Positions 16,682 to 25,205 of a stretch of DNA of 64,000 nucleotides are shown here, in pieces. The stretch is from the NCBI GenBank assembly GCA_027658995.1, contig JAQDQK010000018.1, positions 1 through 64,000 of the forward strand. Direction: 5' to 3'. This stretch comes from Propionibacteriaceae bacterium AM104-82 (GTDB lineage: Bacteria; Actinomycetota; Actinomycetes; Propionibacteriales; Propionibacteriaceae). Each line of letters begins with the position of its first letter. The first letter of the stretch is position 1. A program made the position numbers and the translations under genes. Under the pieces are notes generated by a model. That model was not told the origin of the DNA, did no database searches, and saw nothing but the letters and a program-made list of their open reading frames with translations.

Positions 16682-17755
16682 ATGCGCAGAATTCGTGCGC
16701 TGTTCGCGGCCGGGGCCGCGGCCGCGCTGATCGTAGGGGCGCCGGTGCCAGCCTCGGCGTCGCCTCGAGATCCAGTCACCAAGGTGTGGTCGAGCCAGGT
16801 CGGAGCACCCTTCAGCCTTGCGGTCGACGGGAGCCGGGTCCTCGTCGCCGACGGCGGCCCGGGCATCATCGGCCAGTTGCAGTCGAACGGCAGCATCAAG
16901 CCCTTGCTGACAGGAATCCCTGGATTGGCCGGGCTGGCGACCCGCGGCGCCTGGATGGCGTACGGGTCCTCGATCGAGGATGACAGCGAGCCACCGATCA
17001 TCAGCGCGAGCGGCCTGAACATCCGGTCGCCACAGGGCAGGACGGTCTACGCCGACGTCCACGCCTACGAAACCAGGCACAACCCCGACGGGGTCCTCAC
17101 CTACGGCATCACCGACCCGAACTCCTGCGCGGCAGGATTCAACGCCCCAGGGCGGATCGACTCCCACGTCTACGGCGTCGCCTCCTGGCGGGGCGACTGG
17201 CTGGTCGCCGACGCGGGCGCGAACGCGCTCTTCCGCGTCACCGACCGGGGAGCCATCCGCACGCTCGCGGTGCTGCCACCCGTGCCCGTCACGCTGACCG
17301 CTGAGTCGGTCGGGGCGCTCGGGATCGGCGACTGTGCGATCGGCGACACCTTCTACGCGGAGGCCGTCCCGACGGGTGTCGCGGTGGGTCGCGGCGGCGA
17401 GATCTACGTCAGCACGCTGCCCGGCTTCCCGGGGGAGTCTGCCTCGCTTGGCGCGGTCTGGAGGATCAACCCCAGCAACGGCAAGGCGACCATGGTGGCC
17501 TCCGGGCTGTCCGGCGCCACCGGGGTGGCGGTATCTGGATCGAAGATCTACGTCGCGCAGTTGTTCGGGCCAGGCGTTGCGGTGATCAACCACGACAAGG
17601 TCTCGACCTTCGCGCCGCTGGCCGGTTCGCTGAGCGTCGCAACGGCGCCCAACGGCACCGTCTGGGCCTCCACGATGGACCTGTCCGGGCAGGCGCCGGG
17701 GACGATCGTCAGCATCTCGAACAAGAGGGTGACGGTGCGGGGACACTTCCGCTGA
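16682..17755 (+). CDS. Secreted ScyD/ScyE-like beta-propeller protein
   Basis: This 357-residue protein begins with a Sec signal peptide (MRRIRALFAAGAAAALIVGA, cleavage after ASA). The mature protein shows repeated propeller-like blades (VAVGRGGEIYVSTLPGF, PNGTVWAST, VYGVASWRGDWLVADAGAN) as in the ScyD/ScyE family of NHL-like proteins annotated in many Actinobacteria. The function is unknown. ATG 16682 is preceded by GGAGCAG; the open frame continues upstream but without a signal peptide in frame. Confidence 0.75.
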   Translation: MRRIRALFAAGAAAALIVGAPVPASASPRDPVTKVWSSQVGAPFSLAVDGSRVLVADGGPGIIGQLQSNGSIKPLLTGIPGLAGLATRGAWMAYGSSIEDDSEPPIISASGLNIRSPQGRTVYADVHAYETRHNPDGVLTYGITDPNSCAAGFNAPGRIDSHVYGVASWRGDWLVADAGANALFRVTDRGAIRTLAVLPPVPVTLTAESVGALGIGDCAIGDTFYAEAVPTGVAVGRGGEIYVSTLPGFPGESASLGAVWRINPSNGKATMVASGLSGATGVAVSGSKIYVAQLFGPGVAVINHDKVSTFAPLAGSLSVATAPNGTVWASTMDLSGQAPGTIVSISNKRVTVRGHFR

Positions 17756-17768
17756 GCCGAACCTCGAA

Positions 17769-17797
17769 GGCCCCGTCGACCTCGCGTCGGCGGGGCC
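17769..17797. terminator. Shared terminator between convergent genes
   Basis: GGCCCCG (17769-17775) pairs with CGGGGCC (17791-17797), with an inner CGAC/GTCG stem around a five-base loop. It sits exactly between the ScyD-like and reductase stop codons and can serve both strands. Confidence 0.55.
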
Positions 17798-17799
17798 GC

Positions 17800-18540
17800 T
17801 CAGCGCGACGGCGCCAACACCCGGTAACGCGTCCGCACGACGCCACGGTCGGTCGCGACGTCGAGCAGTTCCAGCAGGATCGGCGACTCGTCCTCGCCCA
17901 GTTCCGGCCCGTCCATGATGGTCGGCGCGCCAAGACCGCCGATCAGGCCCGGCAGCGTGACGACGTCGAGGACGTCCACGAGGCCCTCGCGCAGCAGAGT
18001 CGCGTTGAGCGTGCCGCCGGAGTCGGCGACGACAAGGTCCAGGCCGAGGTGGGCGCGAAGTTTCCTCAGGCCCTCGCGGAGGTCGACCCGTTCGTGACCG
18101 GCGAGGAGGTAGCCGACCCCCAGATCGATCAGGCGCTGCAGGTAGCCGGGAGGCGTCGCCTCGCACACGAGCACCAGCAGGCGCACGCCGTCCATCGCGG
18201 TGAACTGCCAGTCGACCCGGCCGCGGCTGTCGGCAATGACGTACCACCGGTCGGACCCGGAGGTGGCGGGCGGATGATCCATCAGCAGGTCCGCGACGGG
18301 CAGCCTCGGGGCCGGCCAATCGGGTGCCGGGGCGTCGACGTCGACGAGTGATCCGCTTCCCTCGAGGATGGCGCGTGCACCGAGTTGCTCGTGCCGGTCG
18401 GTGAAGGCGCCAGGCACGGCCATCGTGCCCCAGCGGCGCCCGACCCGGTCGTCCATCAGGCGTTGCGAGCGGCCGAGCGAGATCCGCCCATCGACGCTCG
18501 CCGTCGTCGTCAGCACCACCCGCGGGAGTTCGGCGTCCAT
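17800..18540 (-). CDS. RibD C-terminal-like (DHFR-fold) reductase
   Basis: This 246-residue protein follows the pattern of the reductase half of RibD: LTTTASVDGRISLG near the N-terminus, an NADPH-binding Gly region (LLAGHERVDLREGLRKL), VADSGGTLNATLLREGLVD and LPGLIGGLGAPTIMDG. Stand-alone members often reduce pyrimidinones or serve secondary metabolism. ATG 18540 is the first Met that keeps the domain; the gene is divergent from the methyltransferase with 45 bases between. Confidence 0.75.
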   Translation of the reverse strand: MDAELPRVVLTTTASVDGRISLGRSQRLMDDRVGRRWGTMAVPGAFTDRHEQLGARAILEGSGSLVDVDAPAPDWPAPRLPVADLLMDHPPATSGSDRWYVIADSRGRVDWQFTAMDGVRLLVLVCEATPPGYLQRLIDLGVGYLLAGHERVDLREGLRKLRAHLGLDLVVADSGGTLNATLLREGLVDVLDVVTLPGLIGGLGAPTIMDGPELGEDESPILLELLDVATDRGVVRTRYRVLAPSR

Positions 18541-18572
18541 GGAGCGAGCGTAGTGCTGCGCCGCACCGCGGG

Positions 18573-18578
18573 TAGCGT
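18573..18578 (+). promoter_or_regulatory. -10 box, probable leaderless transcript
   Basis: TAGCGT ends seven bases before ATG 18586; there is no convincing ribosome binding site. Confidence 0.4.
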
Positions 18579-18585
18579 GCAAGGC

Positions 18586-19281
18586 ATGACGATCAGCGAG
18601 TACGACGACTTTGCACCCGAGTACGACGCGGCCAACGCCGCCAACCTGCTGAACAACTATTACGAACGCCCGGCGATGCTCGACCTGGTCGGCGATGTGC
18701 AGGGCCGACGCGTCCTGGACGCGGGCTGCGGGTCGGGCCCGCTGTCGGTGCTGCTGCGTGAACGCGGCGCAATCGTCACCGGATTCGACTCCAGCGCCCG
18801 GATGATCGCCATCGCCCGGAAGCGGCTGTTGCCCTATGCCGACCTGCGCGTCCTTGACCTGGGCGAGGCGCTTCCGTACGAGGACGGATCATTCGATGAC
18901 GTCGTCGCCTCCCTCGTGCTGCACTACCTGCGCGACTGGGGCGAGGCCCTCTCCGAACTGCGGCGCGTGCTGCGGCCCGGCGGCCGACTGATCCTGTCGG
19001 TCAACCACCCCATGGTCTTCCCGATGAGCGTCGAGGGCGCCAAGTACTTCCCGATCGCCGAGTTCCCGATGGAGTGCGACTTCGGCGGCACCCAGGCCAC
19101 ACTCCAGACGTGGCACCGGCCCCTGCACGCGATGGTCGACGCCTTCCACGAGGCGGGCTTCCGGATCGCCGACATCGCCGAGCCGCCCGTCGCGCCCGAC
19201 ACCCCCTCTGAGTTGCTCCCCAACGGCTCGACGCGCTTCGTCTCGTTCATCTTCTTCGTGCTGCAGCCCGAGCAACGCTGA
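18586..19281 (+). CDS. SAM-dependent methyltransferase (class I)
   Basis: This 231-residue protein has motif I VLDAGCGSGPLSVLL (SAM-binding, about residues 44-58), the acidic loop ending GFDSSARM, motif IV DDVVASLVLHYLRDW and the post-motif LRRVLRPGGRLIL. These are Methyltransf_11-type features. The substrate is not deducible. It is likely expressed from the -10 box immediately upstream. Confidence 0.88.
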   Translation: MTISEYDDFAPEYDAANAANLLNNYYERPAMLDLVGDVQGRRVLDAGCGSGPLSVLLRERGAIVTGFDSSARMIAIARKRLLPYADLRVLDLGEALPYEDGSFDDVVASLVLHYLRDWGEALSELRRVLRPGGRLILSVNHPMVFPMSVEGAKYFPIAEFPMECDFGGTQATLQTWHRPLHAMVDAFHEAGFRIADIAEPPVAPDTPSELLPNGSTRFVSFIFFVLQPEQR

Positions 19282-19289
19282 ACGCGCGA

Positions 19290-19323
19290 CGACGCGACGG
19301 AGGCCGAAACCCCCGCCGCGTCG
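19290..19323. terminator. Weak hairpin between convergent genes
   Basis: CGACGCG (19290-19296) pairs with CGCGTCG (19317-19323) over a 20-base loop between the methyltransferase and VOC stop codons. Confidence 0.3.
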
Positions 19324-19332
19324 AGTCGGTTC

Positions 19333-19749
19333 TCAGGAGGCCACGTCGAAGGCCCACATGACGCCGAACTTGTCGAACACCTGCCCGTAGGTCGCACCCC
19401 ACGGGGCCGGCTCGAAGGGCATCTGGATGGAGCCGCCCGCGTCGACCAGCTTCTGGATCAGTTCCCTGGCCTTGTCGACGTCGTCGAGCGTGTAGAGGAG
19501 CGAGTAGATGCTGCCCTGCACGACGTAGTCCTCGCCCGGCATGGCGTCGCCGCCGGTGATGGTGCCGCCGTCGAGGTCGAGCCGGGCGTGCGCGACGCTG
19601 TCCGGGTCTGGAGTGAACGGCATGCCCTCCATGGGCGGGAAGTCGCTGTAGGTGATGAGCTGAAGCTCGCCGCCGAAGACCTCGTGGTAGTGCGTGAAGG
19701 CCTCCTTGGCGTTGCCAAGGAATGCGATGTAGGTCGACAGGTTTGCCAT
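19333..19749 (-). CDS. VOC-superfamily (PhnB-like) protein
   Basis: This 138-residue protein fits the PhnB/glyoxalase-like beta-alpha-beta fold: YIAFLGNAKEAFTHYHEVFG, SVAHARLDLDGGTITGGDAM and the C-terminal WGATYGQVFDKFGVMWAF. Members of this branch are often annotated 'PhnB' although few have a known substrate. GGGAGAAC precedes ATG 19749. Its stop is close to the methyltransferase stop, and the upstream AraC gene could be read with it (34-base gap). Confidence 0.82.
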   Translation of the reverse strand: MANLSTYIAFLGNAKEAFTHYHEVFGGELQLITYSDFPPMEGMPFTPDPDSVAHARLDLDGGTITGGDAMPGEDYVVQGSIYSLLYTLDDVDKARELIQKLVDAGGSIQMPFEPAPWGATYGQVFDKFGVMWAFDVAS

Positions 19750-19783
19750 GATGTTCTCCCTTGTCTGGTAGGTGAGAATGACG

Positions 19784-20683
19784 CTACTCGGCCTCTGCGG
19801 ACGGTGCTTGTCCCCAGTTGCGCACTGGTTGTCCCGAGTTGCTCACCTCGACCTCGACCCTGCCGACAAGCGACTCGAAGAAGATCTGCGGCAGGTTGAT
19901 CGTGATCGGTGGGTCGGTCTCGATGAGGTCCCGCAGCGCCAGGGTGAGGACGGTCGGCGCCGCCAGCGGGAACCTGACCGGGGTGCGCTCCAGTTGGCGC
20001 CGGTTCGCGTCCATCTTGAAGTAGGAGCGCAGGCTGCTCGCCCGCGGCACCTCCACGACCATCGCGTAGTAGTCGCCGTCCGGGATGGCGGTGACGTCGA
20101 TCTCGTGGGTGCCGAGCAGCGCGACGCCGAGCAGCGGCTTGCCTTTGACGAGCGGGTCGGGATGCAACGCCACGAACAGCGCGCCCCTCTCGGCGGCGCC
20201 CTCGACCCGCACCGTCAACGCGTGCCGCTGAGGGTGGTCCTCCGCCCGGAACCCTCGGTGCAGCACGACGAGCGGGGCCTCGTCATCCTGGTGGCGCATC
20301 AGGTGCGCGGCGAGGGAACCGAGGCGGGAGCGGTACGCAGACGGCGCCATGCCGGTGTGCTTCGCGAACGCCCTGGTGTAACTGGACGCCGAGTCGTGCC
20401 CCGCCTCGACCTGCGACCTGGTCACCGAGTGCCCCTCGACGAGGACGTCGATGCCGCGGTCGACGCGGGCCGCGGCGAGGAAGTCGCGCAGCGGGAAGCC
20501 GAGGTGCTCCTTCAGCAGTCGCGACAGGTGGAACCGGCTGAGGTGGGCGTTCTCGGCCAACTCGTCCAGCGAGTCGGCCTCCCCGCGGCGCGCGGCGGCC
20601 AGCAGCGAGTCGACGTCGCTGCGCGGCTCCGGGCGATCCGTGGACGACACGGGGCCAGTATCGCCCCGGCCCTGGTCATTCAC
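19784..20683 (-). CDS. AraC-family regulator with unusual domain order
   Basis: This 299-residue protein places the AraC double helix-turn-helix at the N-terminus (LDELAENAHLSRFHLSRLLK and SSYTRAFAKHTGMAPSAYRS, about residues 38-120). A C-terminal domain of about 170 residues follows, resembling an effector domain (IPDGDYYAMVVEVPRASSL). Most AraC proteins have the DNA-binding domain last. The gene lies between the phosphoketolase gene and the VOC gene on the same strand, 11 bases after the phosphoketolase stop. The start could be ATG 20683 or a GTG 11 codons later. Confidence 0.78.
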   Translation of the reverse strand: MNDQGRGDTGPVSSTDRPEPRSDVDSLLAAARRGEADSLDELAENAHLSRFHLSRLLKEHLGFPLRDFLAAARVDRGIDVLVEGHSVTRSQVEAGHDSASSYTRAFAKHTGMAPSAYRSRLGSLAAHLMRHQDDEAPLVVLHRGFRAEDHPQRHALTVRVEGAAERGALFVALHPDPLVKGKPLLGVALLGTHEIDVTAIPDGDYYAMVVEVPRASSLRSYFKMDANRRQLERTPVRFPLAAPTVLTLALRDLIETDPPITINLPQIFFESLVGRVEVEVSNSGQPVRNWGQAPSAEAE

Positions 20684-20694
20684 CGACGGCGCGC

Positions 20695-23175
20695 CTACTC
20701 GTTGTCGCCCCCGGTCGCGGCCACGGCTGCCTGCACCTGGTTCTCGGCGGCCGCGTCACCAGCGTCTGGCCACACCCAGTCGCGGATCTCCGGCGGATCG
20801 TCGCCGTACATCCGGGCGTAGGCCCGCGCGTCGATCCGGCTGTCCTCCATCTCCTGACGGAGCCCCGCATAGCGCGAACTGAGGCCCGGGGTCCGGTCGA
20901 TCACGTCGATCACCAGGTGGAAGCGGTCCAGGTCGTTCAGCATCACCATGTCGAACGGTGTGGTGGTGGTGCCCTCCTCCTTGTACCCGCGCACGTGCAG
21001 GTTCGAGTGCCCGGTGCGGCGGTACGTCAACCGGTGGATCAACCACGGGTAGCCGTGGTAGGCGAAGATGATCGGCTTGTCTGCCGTGAAGTAGGTGTCG
21101 AAGTCGCGGTGCGACAGGCCGTGCGGGTGTTCGTCCTCGTCCTGCAGTCGCATCAGGTCGACGACGTTGACGACCCGCACCTTCAGGTCCGGGATCCGCC
21201 TGCGCAGGATGTCGGCGGCGGCCAGCACCTCGATCGTGGGGATGTCGCCCGCGCAGCCGAGCACCACATCTGGCTCCTCGCCTGCGACCTCGGTTCCCGC
21301 CCAGTCCCAGATGCCGAGGCCTCGGGTGCAGTGCTTGACCGCCTGGTCCATCGTCAACCAGTTGGGGTTCGGCTGCTTGCCCGCCACCACCACGTTGACG
21401 TACTGCGTGCTGCGCAGGCAGTGGTCGAACGTCGACAGCAGCGTGTTCGCGTCCGGCGGCAGGTAGACCCGGACGATGTCGGCCTTCTTGTTGACGACGT
21501 GGTCGATGAAGCCGGGGTCCTGGTGCGAGAAGCCGTTGTGGTCCTGGCGCCAGACGTGCGAGCTCAGCAGGTAGTTGAGGCTGGCGATGGGGCGGCGCCA
21601 CTCGAGGTGGTCGGTCACCTTCAACCACTTGGCATGCTGGTTCACCATCGAGTCGACGATGTGGATGAACGCCTCATACGACGACATCATCCCGTGCCTG
21701 CCGGTGAGCAGGTAGCCCTCCAGCCAGCCCTGGCACTGGTGCTCGCTGAGCATCTCGACGACCTGGCCGTCGCGCTGCAGGTGCTGGTCGACCTCTGGCG
21801 ACTCGTACTCGGCGACCCACTGCTTGCCCGTCTCCTCGTAGACGGCCTGCAACCGGTTCGATGCCGTCTCGTCGGGCCCGAAGATGCGGAAGTTGTCCCG
21901 GTTCCTGGCGACCACGTCGCGCAGCCACTCGCCAAGCACCTTCGTCGCTTCCGAGATGCTGCCGCCGGGGGCGGGCACGTCGACGGCGTAGTCGCGGAAG
22001 TCGGGCAGGTGCAGGTCGCGGCGGATGATGCCGCCGTTGGCCTCTGGGCGTTCGCCCATCCGCAGCCCGACGGGCGGGGTGGTGGCGTCGAGTTCGGCGA
22101 CCGGTGCGCCCGCCTCGTCGAAGAGTTCCTCTGCGTGGTACGACTCGAGCCAGTCGGACAGGTCCTTCAGATGCTTGTCCGTGTCCCGGGCGCTCGCGAG
22201 CGGAACCTGGTGGCTGCGCCACGAGCCTTCCGTCTTCTGCCCGTCGATCTCCTTCGGTCCGGTCCAGCCCTTGGGGGTGCGCAGCACGATCATCGGCCAG
22301 GCGGGGCGCTCCGCGCTCATCTCGCCCTCCTCGGTGGCGACGCGCCTGATCTCGGCGATGTCGTCGAGCACCCCGTCCAGGAGTTGCGCGAACCGACGGT
22401 GGAACGACGCCGGGTCCTCATCGTCGAAGCCCGCGGTGAAGACGTGCGGACGGTGTCCGTAGCCGCGCATCAGGTCGACGAGTTCGTCCTCCGGGATGCG
22501 CGCGAGCACCGTCGGGTTGGCGATCTTGAAGCCGTTGAGGTGCAGCACGGGCAGCACCACCCCGTCGCGGACGGGGTTGAGGAACTTGTTGGAATGCCAG
22601 GACGTGGCGAGCGGGCCGGTCTCCGCCTCGCCGTCGCCCACGACCGCGAACACCAGCAGGTCCGGGTTGTCGAAGGCCGCGCCGTAGGCGTGCGAGAGGG
22701 CGTAGCCCAGTTCGCCGCCCTCGTGGATCGAGCCGGGCACCTCGGGGGCGACGTGAGAGGGGATGCCGCCGGGGAAGGAGAACTGCTTGAAGAGCCGCTG
22801 CAGGCCCTCCGCGTCGCGTCCGACGCCGGGATAGACGTCGCTCCACGTGCCGTCCAGGTAGCTGTTGGCGACCATGCCCGGCCCGCCGTGACCCGGCCCG
22901 GTGACGTACAGGGTCGGCTGGCTGCGCTCGGCGATGACGCGGTTGAGGTGGGCGTAGAGGAAGTTCAGGCCGGGCGTGGTTCCCCAGTGGCCGAGCAGGC
23001 GACGCTTGACGTCGTCGCGCTCGAGGGGGCGCCGCAGCAGCGGGTTGTCGAGCAGATAGATCTGGCCGACCGAGAGGTAGTTCGCGGCCCGCCAGCGCGC
23101 ATGGATCCGGTTGAGGTCGGCGTCGGTGAGGTCTGGGGCGCCGGTCTCGGCGCGGGTCTGCCACGTGTGAGTCAT
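20695..23175 (-). CDS. xfp: Xylulose-5-phosphate/fructose-6-phosphate phosphoketolase
   Basis: This 826-residue ThDP enzyme would split xylulose 5-phosphate or fructose 6-phosphate with phosphate to acetyl phosphate plus glyceraldehyde 3-phosphate or erythrose 4-phosphate. The family signature [16 protein letters not shown] and the ThDP motif [20 protein letters not shown] are intact, as are [16 protein letters not shown] near the N-terminus and the C-terminal [20 protein letters not shown]. The length is normal. AGGAGA precedes ATG 23175. No acetate kinase or phosphotransacetylase gene is in the window, so its partners must be elsewhere. Confidence 0.95.
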   Translation of the reverse strand: MTHTWQTRAETGAPDLTDADLNRIHARWRAANYLSVGQIYLLDNPLLRRPLERDDVKRRLLGHWGTTPGLNFLYAHLNRVIAERSQPTLYVTGPGHGGPGMVANSYLDGTWSDVYPGVGRDAEGLQRLFKQFSFPGGIPSHVAPEVPGSIHEGGELGYALSHAYGAAFDNPDLLVFAVVGDGEAETGPLATSWHSNKFLNPVRDGVVLPVLHLNGFKIANPTVLARIPEDELVDLMRGYGHRPHVFTAGFDDEDPASFHRRFAQLLDGVLDDIAEIRRVATEEGEMSAERPAWPMIVLRTPKGWTGPKEIDGQKTEGSWRSHQVPLASARDTDKHLKDLSDWLESYHAEELFDEAGAPVAELDATTPPVGLRMGERPEANGGIIRRDLHLPDFRDYAVDVPAPGGSISEATKVLGEWLRDVVARNRDNFRIFGPDETASNRLQAVYEETGKQWVAEYESPEVDQHLQRDGQVVEMLSEHQCQGWLEGYLLTGRHGMMSSYEAFIHIVDSMVNQHAKWLKVTDHLEWRRPIASLNYLLSSHVWRQDHNGFSHQDPGFIDHVVNKKADIVRVYLPPDANTLLSTFDHCLRSTQYVNVVVAGKQPNPNWLTMDQAVKHCTRGLGIWDWAGTEVAGEEPDVVLGCAGDIPTIEVLAAADILRRRIPDLKVRVVNVVDLMRLQDEDEHPHGLSHRDFDTYFTADKPIIFAYHGYPWLIHRLTYRRTGHSNLHVRGYKEEGTTTTPFDMVMLNDLDRFHLVIDVIDRTPGLSSRYAGLRQEMEDSRIDARAYARMYGDDPPEIRDWVWPDAGDAAAENQVQAAVAATGGDNE

Positions 23176-23356
23176 GGGTTCTCCTGTCCGATTCCATCCA
23201 AACACACCCAGGGGTGGCGTGGGCGGGAACGTCTGTGCCGGGCTCTTCCCACCCGCAGCGGGTCGGATCGAGGGCCGTGCGTTCCGCGGTCTTCGAGACA
23301 GGACGCGACGACGGGCGGAGCATGGGTGGAGGGGTTCCCGTCCTGAGGAGGGTGAC

Positions 23357-23830
23357 ATGGGTGAGAGGGAAGGTGGCACGCGCGCCGGTCGTGTTCCGGA
23401 GTTGCCGTCCGAGGTGTCGCAACGCGTCGGACCGTTCGACCGCTTCGCCGGACTGGCCGCCAGGTTCAGCAGTCGCGCGCTGTTCTTCACGTTCTGCGTC
23501 GTGCTGATCCTGCTGTGGGCGCCGTCGCTGTTCCTCTTCAAGGATGTCGACACCTGGCAGTTGATCATCAACACCGCGACCACGATCATCACGTTCCTGC
23601 TGGTCGCGCTGTTGCAGAACAGCCAGACGCGCAGCGACCAGGCGATCCAGCACAAGCTCAACGCGATCGCGCAGGGGATCGGCGACCTGATGGATCACCT
23701 GGACGCTGGGAGCGAGGGGCAGCGGGACCTGAGCCGTGACCGGGCAGAGCTCAGGGCCGCGGTCGGCCTGGAACTCATCGAGAGCTCCGACCACAACGCG
23801 AAGGACGACCCCTCCTCAGGGGTGAACTGA
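23357..23830 (+). CDS. Low-affinity iron permease-like membrane protein
   Basis: This 157-residue protein matches the small bacterial members of the Iron_permease family (PF04120-like): [16 protein letters not shown], two membrane helices ([40 protein letters not shown]) joined by the conserved [16 protein letters not shown], then [16 protein letters not shown]. The iron transport role comes from fungal homologues and is not proven for these short proteins. GAGGAGGGTG precedes ATG 23357. It is divergent from xfp. Confidence 0.7.
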   Translation: MGEREGGTRAGRVPELPSEVSQRVGPFDRFAGLAARFSSRALFFTFCVVLILLWAPSLFLFKDVDTWQLIINTATTIITFLLVALLQNSQTRSDQAIQHKLNAIAQGIGDLMDHLDAGSEGQRDLSRDRAELRAAVGLELIESSDHNAKDDPSSGVN

Positions 23831-23876
23831 CGACATTGCCGCACGTCAGAGGCCGGTAGTGACCGGTGCTCGCCCC

Positions 23877-23882
23877 TACGGT
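23877..23882 (+). promoter_or_regulatory. -10 box, probable leaderless transcript
   Basis: TACGGT ends six bases before ATG 23889 with no ribosome binding site between. Confidence 0.35.
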
Positions 23883-23888
23883 GACGCC

Positions 23889-24290
23889 ATGGTGATCTTC
23901 TATCGTGGTGCCGGGTGGGCAATGGTCGCGCTGGCGGTGGCCGCGGTCGTCGTGGCGAACCGCCTCATCAACGGAACGTTCGACCTGCTCGACTCCCCGG
24001 TCACCGGCACCGGGTTCGTGCTGGCTGGCATCGCCGTCGTGGCGGGCGGCTGGTACGTCAACATGATCGCCCCGCGGAAGTTCCAGGAACGCCTCGGGCG
24101 CGAGACTGTCGCCCAGGCGATGGGACTGACGCAGGAACAGTTCGAGGCATCGGAGGCGGTCAACCCCGGCCTCGTTGAGGCGTCCGCGCTGCACAAGACG
24201 CGACGCAACTACAACACGCTGCTGTTCATCCCCATCCAGGTGTGGGGGCTGGCGATGATCGCGCTCGGGGTCTGGTTCCTGATGCGCTGA
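23889..24290 (+). CDS. Three-helix membrane protein
   Basis: This 133-residue protein has N-terminal helices (WAMVALAVAAVVVANRL, GTGFVLAGIAVVAGGWYV), a cytosolic helical segment (KFQERLGRETVAQAMGLTQEQFE) and a C-terminal helix (IPIQVWGLAMIALGVWFLM). No family is recognised. GTG 23892 is an alternative start. It is likely monocistronic. Confidence 0.55.
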   Translation: MVIFYRGAGWAMVALAVAAVVVANRLINGTFDLLDSPVTGTGFVLAGIAVVAGGWYVNMIAPRKFQERLGRETVAQAMGLTQEQFEASEAVNPGLVEASALHKTRRNYNTLLFIPIQVWGLAMIALGVWFLMR

Positions 24291-24373
24291 GGAGCTGGAG
24301 GCCTGCCTCCGCCGCCGGGGTTGGCTCGCTGTCGAGAGCCCCTTCTCAGCGTCGGATCACGGTCGAGGGGCGC

Positions 24374-25075
24374 TCACTCGGCGTTCTCGAAGACGATGGG
24401 GCCCGGCTTCAGGCCCTCCAGCCAGAGGCGCGTGGTGCGCACGTGGTTCATCGCCAGGAAGCGCGCCGACTCGGGGTCCCTGTTCTTGATGGCCTCGGCG
24501 ATGTCGACGTGCGCGGCGTCGCTGATCTGCTTGCGCTCCAGGCCGGCCGCGCCCTCGAAGACCCGGTAGTCCTGACCCCTTCGGCGGATCGCGGCAAGCA
24601 GCTCGGCGATGATCTCGTCTCCCGCGCCCTCGATGATCATCCGGTGGTATTTGGCGTCGAGCGTCTGGGCGCGGTCGGTCGCCGGTTCGGCGGCGAGTTC
24701 CATGGCCATGGCGAGCAACATCTCGCAATCGACGTCTGACATGCGTGCCGCAGACGCGGCGGCCACCTGGCCCTCCAGCACCTCGCGCAGCGGATAGAAC
24801 TCCAGAAAGCGGTCGAGCGGGATGAGGGGGACGATCATCTTGAGCCCGGACATCACATGGGCCGCGTCCATGACGGACACGGCCGAACGGCTGCCTGGCC
24901 GCGCGGTGAGGGCCCCGGCCACCGTCAGCATCTTCTGCGCCTCGCGAAGCGAGCTTCGCGACACGCCGAACCGCTCGCAGAGTTCCGCCTCGCTCGGCAG
25001 CAGTTCGCCGGGCGCCAACTCGCCCGACGCGATCATCCTGGCTAGGCCAAGCCTGGCGGTTTCGACGGCGCTCAT
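24374..25075 (-). CDS. FadR-type GntR repressor
   Basis: This 233-residue protein has a winged helix-turn-helix (LPSEAELCERFGVSRSSLREAQKML, residues about 27-51) followed by an all-helical FCD ligand domain. The three domain histidines expected to bind a metal are visible in DAKYHRMI, DAAHVDIAE and MNHVRTT. AAGGGAG precedes ATG 25075; a Met seven codons upstream is less well placed. It is transcribed away from the aminotransferase/ABC/ThDP operon, and two copies of ATTGTCAGACAA in the shared intergenic region are its likely binding sites. FCD regulators usually bind small carboxylates or sugar acids, which hints at the substrate class. Confidence 0.88.
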   Translation of the reverse strand: MSAVETARLGLARMIASGELAPGELLPSEAELCERFGVSRSSLREAQKMLTVAGALTARPGSRSAVSVMDAAHVMSGLKMIVPLIPLDRFLEFYPLREVLEGQVAAASAARMSDVDCEMLLAMAMELAAEPATDRAQTLDAKYHRMIIEGAGDEIIAELLAAIRRRGQDYRVFEGAAGLERKQISDAAHVDIAEAIKNRDPESARFLAMNHVRTTRLWLEGLKPGPIVFENAE

Positions 25076-25115
25076 CGGGCTCCCTTCAGTTGACATACAT
25101 GATGCCGTACGCGAG

Positions 25116-25128
25116 ATTGTCAGACAAT
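25116..25128. promoter_or_regulatory. FadR operator 1
   Basis: ATTGTCAGACAAT is palindromic except for its central base, as expected for a FadR-subfamily half-spaced site. It lies about 40 bases before the repressor gene and so may mediate autorepression. Confidence 0.65.
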
Positions 25129-25174
25129 TGGTAACGATTTGATCAATAGTCTGGCGATGATGCAGGCAGATCAA

Positions 25175-25191
25175 CATAATTGTCAGACAAG
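25175..25191 (+). promoter_or_regulatory. Promoter -10 with FadR operator 2
   Basis: CATAAT (25175-25180) is a good -10 box. It overlaps a second copy of the operator, ATTGTCAGACAAG (25179-25191), which in turn touches the AAGGAGG ribosome binding site at 25189. A repressor bound here would block transcription of the catabolic operon. Confidence 0.6.
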
Positions 25192-25205
25192 GAGGTCTTG
25201 AGTCG

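Noticed and set aside
20917..23346. An 809-codon open frame opposite phosphoketolase
   Set aside because: Antisense shadow; the phosphoketolase frame has the family signature and a good ribosome binding site.
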